The notes beneath the pieces are model-generated. The model did not search any database. It was not told the DNA's origin and saw nothing but the letters and a program-made list of their open reading frames with translations. From assembly GCA_963720675.1 (NCBI GenBank), contig CAVRGH010000004.1, positions 62,001 through 126,000 on the forward strand: a stretch of 64,000 nucleotides of DNA, written 5' to 3'. The translations under genes were made by a program, and so were the position numbers. This stretch comes from JALHSW01 sp963720675. Its GTDB lineage: Bacteria; Actinomycetota; Acidimicrobiia; IMCC26256; PALSA-555. This document shows, one piece after another, positions 45,573 through 53,900 of the stretch (positions are counted from its first letter, which is position 1; each line of letters opens with the position of its first letter).

Positions 45573-45770
45573 ATGGAGTCCGTCACGCCGCCCGAACCGA
45601 ACCCCGCGCCCGTCCCCGAGGCGGAGTTGCCCGCCCCGACTCGGGATCCCGACCTCGTCGCGCTCGAGGGGTTCGAGTCGGAGTTCGCCGAGCTCGAGGT
45701 CGAGCTCGAGTCGGTCGAGCGCCGCGGGGGGCCCGCAGCGGGCGGTGGCGCGGTCACACCCGCGTCCTGA
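45573..45770 (+). CDS. Small acidic Pro/Glu-rich protein, unknown function
   Basis: 65 codons from ATG at 45573. The protein is acidic, with an N-terminal proline-rich part and a Glu-rich helix (VALEGFESEFAELEVELESVERR). It lies directly before moaD in the same direction with one base between stop and start. No homologous family is recognised. Codon composition matches its neighbours, which supports a real gene. Confidence 0.6.
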   Translation: MESVTPPEPNPAPVPEAELPAPTRDPDLVALEGFESEFAELEVELESVERRGGPAAGGGAVTPAS

Positions 45771-45771
45771 C

Positions 45772-46014
45772 ATGGTCCGGCTGCGTCTCTTCGCCGCGGC
45801 TCGTGAGGCCGCCGGCCGGGCCGACGACACGTTCGACGCTGCGACGCTGGGTGATGTCCTCGAGCAGGCACGTACGGCCTACGGAGAACCGTTCGTCGCC
45901 GTCCTTCGCACCTCGCGCGTCTGGGTGAACGGCGACGAGCCGGCGGCGGGTGACGCGACGCTGCTGCGCGACGACGACGAGGTGGCGGTGCTCCCGCCGG
46001 TCAGTGGCGGCTGA
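45772..46014 (+). CDS. MoaD/ThiS-family sulfur carrier protein
   Basis: 80 residues with a ubiquitin-like beta-grasp and the C-terminal VLPPVSGG: the Gly-Gly end is thiocarboxylated for sulfur transfer. The N-terminus VRLRLFAAAREAAGR is typical of MoaD (molybdopterin synthase small subunit). It could serve the molybdenum hydroxylase at 13.7-17.4 kb, but no other moa gene is near. Confidence 0.83.
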   Translation: MVRLRLFAAAREAAGRADDTFDAATLGDVLEQARTAYGEPFVAVLRTSRVWVNGDEPAAGDATLLRDDDEVAVLPPVSGG

Positions 46015-46017
46015 GCG

Positions 46018-46866
46018 TCACGCGACGCGTGCGCGGACCAGCCAGACCGCGCCGTTCATGCGAACGCCGTCGTCGGTGACGTAGGACGCCATCGCCTCCC
46101 GCATCGCGCCGAGGGCGCGCGCACGCACGTCGGGTGGCGCATCGCCGAGGAAGCGGCGAACGATCGTGTTGCGCGACGCGAAGTCGAATGCCTCGTCGAG
46201 CGTTCCCGGTCCCCCGATGAGCATCGAGACGTCGACGCTGCTCCCGCTGACGTCGACGAAGCCCGCCTCGGAGAGAACCTGCTCCAAGGAGCCCTCTGCG
46301 CCGAACCGGAACGGGCCAGGTGCATCGGGGTCCGGTAGGTCCGGCGGCGGGAGGTGCTGCAGCAGCGCGCCGGTCGGTACGAGGGTCCATTCGTTCTCGA
46401 ACAGCGGTCGCCAGCACAGGAACGCGACGCGTCCACCGGGCGCGATCGCGCTGCGGATGTTCGTGAACGCGGCAACGGGGTCGGCGAAGAACATGATCCC
46501 GAAGCGGCTGATCGCCGCGTCGAACTTGCCGCTGATCGCGTCGGTCTGCGCGTCACCGAGGGTGAACGTCGCGTTGTCGATCCCCTGGGCGGTGGCGCGC
46601 CCCGTGGCGACCTCGAGCATCGGTGCCGAGAGGTCGATGCCCGTCGCAGTGCCTTCGGGCACCTGCCGTGCGCACTCGAGGGTGGTGAACCCGTTGCCGC
46701 ACCCGACGTCGACCACGCGCTCGTCCGGCCGGAGGGCTGCCGCGTCGAGGAGCAGGCTCGCGAACGGCGCCAGCATCGCGTCGTAGCGATCCGCATCGGT
46801 GACCCAGCCGCTCGCCTCGTCACCGTTCCAGAACTCGCGCTGCTCGGCGTTGTCGTCCGTCCCCAT
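46018..46866 (-). CDS. SAM-dependent class I methyltransferase
   Basis: 282 residues. Motif I is VVDVGCGNGFTTLECAR, followed by TGIDLSAPML and FDAAISRFGIMFFADP. The ATG at 46866 is used; the longer frame upstream overlaps the superoxide dismutase gene. The N-terminal FWNGDEASGWVTDADRYDAML phrase occurs in small-molecule methyltransferases related to UbiE. The acceptor is unknown. Confidence 0.87.
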   Translation of the reverse strand: MGTDDNAEQREFWNGDEASGWVTDADRYDAMLAPFASLLLDAAALRPDERVVDVGCGNGFTTLECARQVPEGTATGIDLSAPMLEVATGRATAQGIDNATFTLGDAQTDAISGKFDAAISRFGIMFFADPVAAFTNIRSAIAPGGRVAFLCWRPLFENEWTLVPTGALLQHLPPPDLPDPDAPGPFRFGAEGSLEQVLSEAGFVDVSGSSVDVSMLIGGPGTLDEAFDFASRNTIVRRFLGDAPPDVRARALGAMREAMASYVTDDGVRMNGAVWLVRARVA

Positions 46867-46882
46867 GAGCGCCAGGGTAGGG

Positions 46883-47500
46883 CTACCCCAGGGAAAGGTC
46901 GATCGCCTGGGCCTTCGAGAACCGAGCCGCGACATCGTCCCAGCTGACGAGCTCCCAGAAGGCGTCGACCCACTCGGCCTTCCGGTTCTCGTACTGCAGG
47001 TAGTAGGCGTGCTCCCACATGTCGAGCACGAGCAAGGGCGGGCCGCCCTGCCCGACGTTGCCCTGGTGGTCGTAGACCTGCTCCACGATCAGGCGGCCTC
47101 CGGCCGGCTCCCAGGACAGCGCGGCCCAGCCCGAACCCTGGACGGCCGTGGCCGCCTCGCTGATCTGGGCCTTGCACGCGTCGAAGCTGCCCAGGTTGTC
47201 GTCGATCGCGGCTGCGAGCTCACCTTCGGGCTTCCCCCCGCCGTCCGGCGAGAGGTTCCGCCACAGGATCGAGTGCAGGATGTGGCCGGAGATGTGGAAC
47301 GCGAGGTTCTTCTCGAGCTGGTTGATGGTCCCGAAGTCGCCGCTGCTGCGCGCCTCCGAGAGCTTCTCGAGGACGGTGTTCGCCCCGTCGACGTAGGCCT
47401 TGTGGTGCTTGTCGTGATGGAGCTCGAGGATCCGAGCCGAGAGGTGCGGCTCGAGTGCCGCGTAGTCGTAGTCGAGCTCTGGCAACGTGTACTTCGTCAT
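46883..47500 (-). CDS. Iron/manganese superoxide dismutase
   Basis: 205 residues. The metal ligands are in LELHHDKHHKAYVD, HISGHILHSILW and the signature DMWEHAYYLQY. Whether iron or manganese is used cannot be decided by eye. The ATG at 47500 has a strong AGGAGGA ribosome site. The gene is divergent from the RsiG-like gene, with about 100 bp between them. Confidence 0.94.
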   Translation of the reverse strand: MTKYTLPELDYDYAALEPHLSARILELHHDKHHKAYVDGANTVLEKLSEARSSGDFGTINQLEKNLAFHISGHILHSILWRNLSPDGGGKPEGELAAAIDDNLGSFDACKAQISEAATAVQGSGWAALSWEPAGGRLIVEQVYDHQGNVGQGGPPLLVLDMWEHAYYLQYENRKAEWVDAFWELVSWDDVAARFSKAQAIDLSLG

Positions 47501-47604
47501 CGGTGCGTTCCTCCTGCGACGTCGTCTGGCGTCCTGCTGCGGGAACGTCCGACGACGCTCCCGTACGGTCATACCCACAGTGTTGCGCTGGTAACCTCGT
47601 CTCG

Positions 47605-48123
47605 ATGTCGGAGCCGCGACGCCGACGTGCTGACGTCATCCTCGAACCCTCCTACGTGGAGGGCCTCGGCGACAAGACGATCGAGGACGTCCGCGCGATG
47701 CACGAGGAGTGCATGGAGGTCGAGACCGAGGTCTCGTACGTCCGGCGCTTGGCCCAAGGGCGCTTGGACATCGTGCAGGCCGAGCTCGACCGTCGGGCGG
47801 CGGGCGGGACGATCGGCGACCTCGTCGCCGCGCTCCCGCAGATCCTCGCCGACGACGGCCCACGCGCGGATCCCGTCACGAGCCGGCTGCCCCGGCACCT
47901 CGCCCCCGCGCCGGCGATCGAGTGGAAGCGGGGCCTGGAGTATCTCATCACCGATGCGACGCTCGTGAACCTGCCGACGTTGTCCGAAGAGGAGCTCCGG
48001 AGCGCGCTCGGGAAGCTGCAAGAGCTCGAGGCCGAGACGTCGGCCCGCCGCCGCTCGCTCCACGACGTCATCGACAAGATCGAGGCCGAGCTCGCCGCTC
48101 GCCACGCCGTCGGCCGTTCCTGA
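47605..48123 (+). CDS. rsiG: RsiG-like c-di-GMP-responsive anti-sigma factor
   Basis: 172 residues, helical. The first long helix carries the RsiG c-di-GMP signature E-x3-S-x2-R-x3-Q-x3-D exactly: Glu40, Ser44, Arg47, Gln51 and Asp55. A second copy occurs in the C-terminal helix as Glu142, Ser146, Arg149, His153 and Asp157, with His in place of Gln. In Streptomyces, RsiG bound to c-di-GMP sequesters the sigma factor WhiG and so delays sporulation genes. No WhiG-type gene is in this window. Such a protein links this organism's second-messenger level to a flagellar/WhiG-type sigma factor. The ATG at 47605 is chosen to start the protein at MSEPRRRR. Confidence 0.85.
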   Translation: MSEPRRRRADVILEPSYVEGLGDKTIEDVRAMHEECMEVETEVSYVRRLAQGRLDIVQAELDRRAAGGTIGDLVAALPQILADDGPRADPVTSRLPRHLAPAPAIEWKRGLEYLITDATLVNLPTLSEEELRSALGKLQELEAETSARRRSLHDVIDKIEAELAARHAVGRS

Positions 48124-48139
48124 CCGCCGGCCGGCCGGC

Positions 48140-48583
48140 ATGAGCGACGCCATCGAGCAACGCCTGCACGACCTCGGCGCGTTCATCCGTGATCAACGGC
48201 ACAACGCCCAGCTCTCGATGCGCAAGCTCAGCGAGCTGGCCGGCATCTCGAACCCGTACCTCAGCCAGATCGAGCGGGGGCTGCGGAAGCCGAGCGCCGA
48301 GATCCTGCAGCGACTCGCGAACGGGCTGCGCATCTCGGCCGAGAGCCTCTACGTCCGTGCCGGGTTCCTCGAGCAGCGCGACGAGGACGTTCCCGACCTC
48401 GAGCACGAGATCCGGCGGGATCCGACGCTGTCGGACCGCCAGAAGGACGTGCTGCTCGAGGTCTACCGGTCGTTCCAGTCGGAGCAGCCGAGCGCCCGCG
48501 CGTCGGGTACCCCGACGCGCGGCGAGCGGGACCACAAGCCGGAGGCGCCTCGCGAGGGCGGGCCCCGGAATCCCGACCAGTAG
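48140..48583 (+). CDS. XRE-type helix-turn-helix regulator
   Basis: 147 residues. The DNA-binding domain is near the N-terminus (LSMRKLSELAGISNPYLSQIERGLRKPSAEIL), followed by a charged, probably disordered tail. It lies 16 bp after the rsiG-like gene, same direction, so the two may be co-expressed. The target is unknown. Confidence 0.88.
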   Translation: MSDAIEQRLHDLGAFIRDQRHNAQLSMRKLSELAGISNPYLSQIERGLRKPSAEILQRLANGLRISAESLYVRAGFLEQRDEDVPDLEHEIRRDPTLSDRQKDVLLEVYRSFQSEQPSARASGTPTRGERDHKPEAPREGGPRNPDQ

Positions 48584-48596
48584 GATCGTGATTCCT

Positions 48597-49826
48597 ATGT
48601 CCGTGCGCCGCGTCGCGATGCTCAGCGTGCACACCTCCCCCCTCGCGCAGCCGGGCGCCGGCGACGGCGGGGGCATGAACGTCTATGTGGGCTCGCTCGC
48701 GTCGGCGCTCGCCCGAGCGGGGGTCGAGTGCGACGTGCTCACCCGGGCCGACCACCCCGGTCAGCGACGGGTGGTCGAGGTCGAGCCCGGCTTCCGTGTC
48801 GTGCACCTCGACGTCGGCCCGGCCGCGCCGGTCGACAAGCGCGCACTGCTCGGCATGGTCGACGAGCTCGTCGTCGCGGCGGGCGCGCACCTCGCGGCGG
48901 CGCCGGAACCGTTCGACGCGCTCCACTCGCACTACTGGATCTCGGGGGTGGTCGGGCACCGACTCAAGCACGAGCTCGACGTCCCGCTCGTCGGCACGTT
49001 CCACACGCTCGCCCGCACGAAGGCGGCCGCCGGGATCAACGACGATCCGCACGACCGGGCCCGGATCGAGCGCGAGACGATCGCCTGCCTCGACCGCATG
49101 ATCGCCTCGACCGCGGACGAACGCTCCGAGCTGATCGCCGCCTACGGCGCGGAGCCGGAGCGGATCGAGGTCATCGCGCCCGGCGTCGACCACACCATGT
49201 TCTCGCCCGGCGACCGCGCCACCTCCCGCCGGGCCCTCGGGCTCGCGGCCGACCGGGGGCTGCTGCTGTTCGTGGGCCGCATCCAGCCCTTGAAGGGCGT
49301 CGACATCGCCATTCGCTGCCTCGCATCGATGGCCGACCCGCGTTCGATGCTGGTCATCGTGGGCGGCCCGAGCGGCGCCGACGGCGCGGCGGAGGTCGCG
49401 CGGCTGCACGCGCTCGCCCGGGACCTGGGAGTCGCCGACCGGATCCGCTGGGAGCCACCGCAACCGCACGGCGCTCTCACCGACTGGTACCGGGCCGCGG
49501 ACGTCTGCCTGATGCCCTCGCGCACCGAGTCGTTCGGGCTCGTCGCGCTCGAGGCCGCCGCCTGTGGGACGCCGGTGGTGGCCGCGAACGTCGGCGGGCT
49601 GCGGTCGCTCATCGACAACGGCCACACCGGCTTCCTCGTCGACGGGCGCTCCGGTCACGACTTCGCGGCTCCGGTGGAGCGGCTGTTCGCCGATCCCGAG
49701 CTCGCCGGTGAGATGGGCGTGAGCGCAGCGGCGCGTTCGGGTCGCTACACCTGGAGCATCACCGCGGCCCGCTTGCGGCGCGTCTACGCGGACCTCGGTG
49801 CCCGCGAGCTCGTGCGCTGCACCTAG
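48597..49826 (+). CDS. mshA: GT4 glycosyltransferase, D-inositol-3-phosphate glycosyltransferase-like
   Basis: 409 residues. The N-terminus (LSVHTSPLAQPGAGDGGGMNVYV) and SHYWISG motif are those of MshA. LFVGRIQPLKGVD and MPSRTESFGLVALEAAACGTPVV form the GT-B donor site. MshA joins GlcNAc to inositol-3-phosphate, the first committed step of mycothiol synthesis. The next gene is a YbjN protein, as downstream of mshA in mycobacteria, which supports the assignment. No other msh gene is in the window. Confidence 0.85.
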   Translation: MSVRRVAMLSVHTSPLAQPGAGDGGGMNVYVGSLASALARAGVECDVLTRADHPGQRRVVEVEPGFRVVHLDVGPAAPVDKRALLGMVDELVVAAGAHLAAAPEPFDALHSHYWISGVVGHRLKHELDVPLVGTFHTLARTKAAAGINDDPHDRARIERETIACLDRMIASTADERSELIAAYGAEPERIEVIAPGVDHTMFSPGDRATSRRALGLAADRGLLLFVGRIQPLKGVDIAIRCLASMADPRSMLVIVGGPSGADGAAEVARLHALARDLGVADRIRWEPPQPHGALTDWYRAADVCLMPSRTESFGLVALEAAACGTPVVAANVGGLRSLIDNGHTGFLVDGRSGHDFAAPVERLFADPELAGEMGVSAAARSGRYTWSITAARLRRVYADLGARELVRCT

Positions 49827-49828
49827 CG

Positions 49829-50380
49829 GTGCCCGAGCACGATCCGCCTGAACACGATCCGGGCGAGCTCGCGGCGCGCGAGCGCGCTGCCCATGAGCTG
49901 CTCGCTCGGCACCTCGAAGGTGCGGTGGCTGCTGAGGAATGGATCCAGACGGTCGAGTACGACCCCGAGCTCCGTCGGTGGTACGTGCGGTTCGGGTGCG
50001 AGGGTCGCGACGCCACCACGATCTACTTCGACCTCCACCAGCGCACACTGCGGTACGAGGTGTACTTCCTGCCCGACCCTCCGGTGCACGACGCGGTCTC
50101 GAACCACCTCGACCTGTACCGGTACCTGCTGCAGCGCAACCACGACCTGTACGGCGCGCGGTTCTCGATCGGTCCCGACGGCGACGTGTACCTCACCGGC
50201 CGCGTCGCGCTCGAGCACCTCACGGTCGAGGAGCTCGATCGCGTGATCGGTGTCCTCTACGAGATCGTCGAGCGCACGTTCCCGACGACGGTTCGTATCG
50301 CCTACCCCGGTAGCGCGGCGCGGCGTGCGACACCCGACGACGGGACACGTGCCGAGGAGCACGACGCGCCGCAGCCCTGA
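49829..50380 (+). CDS. YbjN-domain protein
   Basis: 183 residues with a type III chaperone-like YbjN fold (RRWYVRFGCEGRDATTIYFDLHQRTLRYEVYFLP). It is 2 bp after mshA and co-directional. In mycobacteria the equivalent gene also follows mshA. The role is unknown; YbjN proteins are linked to stress and folding. The GTG at 49829 is the start. A 265-bp gap without an evident gene separates it from proC. Confidence 0.84.
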   Translation: MPEHDPPEHDPGELAARERAAHELLARHLEGAVAAEEWIQTVEYDPELRRWYVRFGCEGRDATTIYFDLHQRTLRYEVYFLPDPPVHDAVSNHLDLYRYLLQRNHDLYGARFSIGPDGDVYLTGRVALEHLTVEELDRVIGVLYEIVERTFPTTVRIAYPGSAARRATPDDGTRAEEHDAPQP

Positions 50381-50645
50381 CCGATCACGCGGTTGCTCGT
50401 CGTCGCGACGCGCGCGACGATGCGGCATCGGCACCGACGGGTGCCGTGCGGTCGGCTTCTGTCTCCCCTTCGGGGTTCGCCCTCTGGGGAGGTGCGTCGG
50501 CCGGTGCAGCGGGCCCGAGGTGCAGGGTGGCGAGTCCCGTTCGGGGAAGTGCGGGGCGAGTCCGAGCGTTCCTCGGGCTCGCTCGCGTCCGGACGGTGCG
50601 AACGACGCCTCGCTCGGCCGGGGAACACGGTTAGCCTCGCTCGAC

Positions 50646-51446
50646 ATGGCGACCCTCGCGCTGCTGGGCGGCGGGCGGATGGGCGAAGCGCTGATCAGCG
50701 GACTGCTGGATGCGGGCTACGAGGCCGACGCGCTCGCGGTCGCCGAGGTCGACCCCGATCGACGCCGTGACCTGGAGCTGCGGTTCCCCGGAGTGCGGGT
50801 CGCCCCGAGTCCGGCGTGGGCGGTCGCCGACGCCGACGTGGTCGTCGTCGCGGTCAAGCCGGCCGACGCCCCCGGCGCATTGGAGCAGAGCCTGCCGAGC
50901 CTCGCCGACGACACCTTGATCATCTCGATCGCCGCGGGTGTCCGCCTGGCGACGCTCGAAGCCGCAGCTCCCGGGCGCCCCGTCGTCCGGGCGATGCCGA
51001 ACACCCCGGCGGTCGTGCGCCGGGCCGCCACCGCCATCGCCGGCGGCACCCACACGACCGACGCGCACCTCGACTCGGCCGAGCGGATCCTCGGATCGGT
51101 CGGCATCGTCGTCCGCGTCCCCGAGGGGCACCTCGATGCCGTGACGGCGCTCTCGGGCTCGGGTCCTGCCTACGTGTTCCTCGTCGCCGAAGCACTCACG
51201 GATGCCGGCGTGCTCGCCGGGCTCCCACGGGGCGTCGCGGACGCGCTGACCCGTGAGACCCTGCTCGGGGCCGCCACGCTGCTGGCCGAGGGCGAGCAAC
51301 CCGAGCAGCTGCGGGCCGCGGTGACGTCACCGGGTGGCACGACCGCGGCCGGCCTGCACGTGCTCGAGTCGCACGGTGTGCGCGGCGCGATCCTCGACGC
51401 AGTCCTCGCCGCCGCGGCGCGGTCCCGAGAGCTCGGCGAGGAATGA
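50646..51446 (+). CDS. proC: Pyrroline-5-carboxylate reductase
   Basis: 266 residues. The Rossmann start ALLGGGRMGEALISGL binds NAD(P)H, and the signature ALSGSGPAYVFLVAEAL lies near residue 165; TSPGGTTAAGLHVLE is the C-terminal family motif. It makes the last step of proline synthesis. It overlaps the next gene by ATGA, as part of an operon with the BldC-like regulator. Confidence 0.95.
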   Translation: MATLALLGGGRMGEALISGLLDAGYEADALAVAEVDPDRRRDLELRFPGVRVAPSPAWAVADADVVVVAVKPADAPGALEQSLPSLADDTLIISIAAGVRLATLEAAAPGRPVVRAMPNTPAVVRRAATAIAGGTHTTDAHLDSAERILGSVGIVVRVPEGHLDAVTALSGSGPAYVFLVAEALTDAGVLAGLPRGVADALTRETLLGAATLLAEGEQPEQLRAAVTSPGGTTAAGLHVLESHGVRGAILDAVLAAAARSRELGEE

Positions 51447-52312
51447 CCCGTCGTCCGCGGAGCAAGCGGCCCCCGCTCCTCGACGCCCCGCAGCCGATCC
51501 GGCCGGCCGGGCCGTCCGAACCGGCGCCGCCGACGCCCCGTCGCCAGGTCGTGTCCGGGCGGATCGCCGGGCCGCACGCGCGCATGGGCCGGGCCGAGGT
51601 GGCCGCGGTCGTCGCTCGCCTCGCCGCCGGGCACCCCGACGCCACGTTCGGCCTCGAGCTCGGGCGGATCAGCCGGGAAGAGGCATGGGCGGCGATCGAC
51701 GAGGGCTGGGGCTACCGCGGCGACGACCCCCGGGCCTGCATCGAGCCGGAGCGCACGCTCGCGGGCGCGAGCCGGGCCGCCGAGCGGCTGCACGAGGTCG
51801 CCCGGCGCGGCGGCCGGATCGCGCTGGCCACCGGGCGGCCGGCTTCGCTCCTCGGGCCGTACCGCAACCTGGCGGCCGCGCTCGCCGAGGCCGGGGCCGA
51901 CGTGCTCGCTTTCGAGGCGTTCGGCCCCTTCGCCCCGGGGCGCTCCCTGTGGTGGATCGACGGTGTGGCGGTGGTGACCGACGGCAGCGCGATCCTGGCC
52001 GACGACGGTGCCGGAGCGGGGCCGGAGTGGGTGTTCGCCGTCGGCCGTCCCGAGGTGGTGGTGGCCGACCGGGGTTTCGCGGCGGCCGCGCTCGGGGCCG
52101 GGCTCGAGACGGTGGCCTTCGCCGACCTCGACGCCGCCGTCTTCGGCGTGGCGGCCCGCCGGGAGTACCCGGTCCGCCTGGTGCCCCTCGACGAGCGGCG
52201 GCCCCCGGAGGCCTATGCCCCCATCGTCGCCGCACTCGCGTCCCCTCGGCCACACTCGACAACTCCTGCCCCTGGGGCCTACGCTGACCCGACGAGCGGG
52301 GGAGAGGGGTGA
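51443..52312 (+). CDS. Conserved actinobacterial protein, possibly phosphatase-like, unknown function
   Basis: 289 residues. After a disordered basic, Pro-rich lead (about 40 residues), the protein has alternating helix/strand with GRIALATGRPASLLGPYRNLAAALAEAGAD and DGVAVVTDGSAIL. This could be a HAD-like or Rossmann fold, but the catalytic DxD of HAD phosphatases is not evident. It sits between proC and the BldC-like gene with ATGA overlaps on both sides. No function can be assigned from the sequence. Confidence 0.72.
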   Translation: MTRRPRSKRPPLLDAPQPIRPAGPSEPAPPTPRRQVVSGRIAGPHARMGRAEVAAVVARLAAGHPDATFGLELGRISREEAWAAIDEGWGYRGDDPRACIEPERTLAGASRAAERLHEVARRGGRIALATGRPASLLGPYRNLAAALAEAGADVLAFEAFGPFAPGRSLWWIDGVAVVTDGSAILADDGAGAGPEWVFAVGRPEVVVADRGFAAAALGAGLETVAFADLDAAVFGVAARREYPVRLVPLDERRPPEAYAPIVAALASPRPHSTTPAPGAYADPTSGGEG

Positions 52313-52512
52313 GCCGCGTGGCGCAGTCCTTTGCGAAGGCGCGCTTCCTGACAGTGCAGGAAGTTGCAGACATGCTGCGGGTGTCGTCGATGACGGTGTA
52401 CCGCTTGATCAAGGCGGGAGACCTGCCGGCCGTACGCGTCGGGAGGTCGTTCCGTGTGCGCGACACCGACGTGGACGGGTACCTGGCGTCCCGCTTCACC
52501 CAGGCCGGCTGA
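52309..52512 (+). CDS. BldC/excisionase-type small HTH regulator
   Basis: 67 residues. The MerR-like helix-turn-helix reads FLTVQEVADMLRVSSMTVYRLIKAGDLPAVRVGRSFRV, typical of BldC-like proteins and the small regulator after mycobacterial proC. GTG at 52309 (or GTG at 52318) follows a strong G-rich ribosome site. In Streptomyces BldC binds DNA as head-to-tail filaments and holds back development. Here it may be a general regulator; no phage genes are near, so an excisionase role is unlikely. Confidence 0.88.
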   Translation: MSRVAQSFAKARFLTVQEVADMLRVSSMTVYRLIKAGDLPAVRVGRSFRVRDTDVDGYLASRFTQAG

Positions 52513-52573
52513 TCACCCGAGCCGCTCGAGGCGCTCTGCCTGCTCCGAGAGTGCCTGCTCGTAGAGTGGAGAC

Positions 52574-53386
52574 GTGCCCCGGCCCGTCGCCTTCCTCTCC
52601 GACTACGGGCTGAGCGACGAGTTCGTCGGTGTGTGCAAGGGCGTGATGCTGGGCATCGCGCCCGAGCTGGCGATCATCGACATCACGCACGACCTCGAGG
52701 CCCACGACGTCCGGGGTGGCGCGCTGGCCCTGGTCCGGTCGGTCCAGTACCTACCCGAGGGCTCGGTCGTGCTCGCGGTCGTCGACCCCGGCGTCGGCAC
52801 CGAGCGTCGCCTGCTCGCGGTCGAGACCGAGCAGGCGACGTTCCTCGGACCCGACAACGGGCTCCTCGCCCCGGCCGCGGCCATGCTCGGCGGCGCCCGA
52901 CGGGTGATCGAGGTCACCAGCGAGCAGCACCGCCTCCCCGCGCCCGGCCCGACCTTCGCCGGCCGTGACGTGCTCGCCCCCGCAGCGGCCTACGTGGCCA
53001 TCGGCACCCCGATCGACGACCTGGGCGAGTCCGTCGACGCGGCGACACTCGTCCCCGGGCTCGTGGGGCTCCCGAACGTCACCGAGCAGGGTGCGCTCGA
53101 CGCCGAGGTCTGGTGGGTCGACCGCTTCGGCAACTGCCAGCTCAACGTCGGTCCCGAGGAGCTCGTGGCGCTCGGCGCCGAGCCGGGTGGGCTGGTCCAG
53201 GTCGAGGCGGGGCAGCGGGCCAAGTCCGCCCGCTGGGTCCACACCTACGCGGACGCCAAGCCCTCCGAGCTCGTCCTCCTCGTCGACTCCTACGGGCTGT
53301 GCTCGCTGGCGCTCGACCGACGGTCGGCCGCCGAGGAGTACGGCCTCCGATCGGGGTCGGGTGTCACGCTCACGCCGCCCGCCTGA
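52574..53386 (+). CDS. SAM hydrolase (S-adenosyl-L-methionine hydroxide adenosyltransferase, DUF62)
   Basis: 270 residues of the family that includes the fluorinase. FLSDYGLSDEFVGVCKG at the start, VVDPGVGT and FLGPDNGLLAP are the conserved motifs, and the C-terminal VDRFGNCQLN matches the hydroxide-using branch. It splits SAM to adenosine and methionine. The insertion loop of fluorinases was not seen, so halogenation is unlikely. The start is GTG at 52574. Confidence 0.9.
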   Translation: MPRPVAFLSDYGLSDEFVGVCKGVMLGIAPELAIIDITHDLEAHDVRGGALALVRSVQYLPEGSVVLAVVDPGVGTERRLLAVETEQATFLGPDNGLLAPAAAMLGGARRVIEVTSEQHRLPAPGPTFAGRDVLAPAAAYVAIGTPIDDLGESVDAATLVPGLVGLPNVTEQGALDAEVWWVDRFGNCQLNVGPEELVALGAEPGGLVQVEAGQRAKSARWVHTYADAKPSELVLLVDSYGLCSLALDRRSAAEEYGLRSGSGVTLTPPA

Positions 53387-53434
53387 CCCGACCCCAGCAT
53401 CAACATCAGCAGAGACTTCAGGAGGACGAAGCCC

Positions 53435-53527
53435 GTGCGCCCAGGGACCACCATCGCGATCGTGATCCTGCTCGTCCTCATCCTCGGAGCGGCATTCGCA
53501 CAGTTCGTGCTGCGTCTCAGCCCCTGA
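53435..53527 (+). CDS. 30-residue single-span membrane protein
   Basis: GTG at 53435 is preceded by a perfect AGGAGGA ribosome site with 8-base spacing. The product is a short RPGTT head, about 17 hydrophobic residues (IAIVILLVLILGAAFAQF) and a short VLRLSP tail. The composition and the ribosome site make it a convincing small membrane protein. It follows the SAM hydrolase gene by 48 bp. Function unknown; such peptides often bind and regulate larger membrane complexes. Confidence 0.7.
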   Translation: MRPGTTIAIVILLVLILGAAFAQFVLRLSP

Positions 53528-53900
53528 CCACTCGCCAGGGTAAGGGCGAGGGAAAATCTCACTCTCCGTGGTCGTTGGTCCTCAAGGCCGATGCACCCGG
53601 GGACGATGCGGTGGATGTTCCGGTACGCGGGCGTGGGTGACGTGATCGGCGTCGAGCGATCGACGACGATCACCGGCCTCCCAGCCCGCCCCAAGGCCCA
53701 CGCCCGCGTCCGGTCCTTCCTTCCTCGCTCGTTCGCTGTGGTCCGGGATACCCGGACCACGGGCGCTCACTCGCTGGCCGGCCGCCTCCGCTCGCTGCGG
53801 CGGCGGCACCGCCGGACCGGCGGCCGACCCCCCGCCCTCCGCTGCCGCTGTGAGCCACACGAAGGCCCGTTCGTCGCTGCGTGACCGTACGATCCGTTGC
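53528..53900. other. Gene-free interval
   Basis: 373 bp between the small membrane protein and the acyl-CoA ligase. Short open frames exist on both strands, but they are Arg/Ser-rich, have no ribosome site and show no family signature, so I do not call genes. It holds one perfect hairpin (53738-53760) and G/C-rich simple sequence around 53775-53840. A promoter for the ligase probably lies at its 3' end. Confidence 0.6.
53738..53760. other. Perfect 10-bp hairpin
   Basis: GTGGTCCGGG (53738-53747) pairs with CCCGGACCAC (53751-53760) around an ATA loop. It could stop transcription from the upstream SAM hydrolase/small-protein genes, or it could be a protein site. No T-run follows. Confidence 0.5.

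Noticed and set aside
52309..52512. Excisionase as a sign of an integrated element
   Set aside because: The small HTH protein matches the BldC-like family next to proC in actinobacteria; no integrase, attachment repeats or phage genes are present.
53591..53884. 97-codon plus-strand frame in the gap before the acyl-CoA ligase
   Set aside because: Arg/Thr-rich, no ribosome site, no motif, spans a perfect hairpin; composition looks non-coding.
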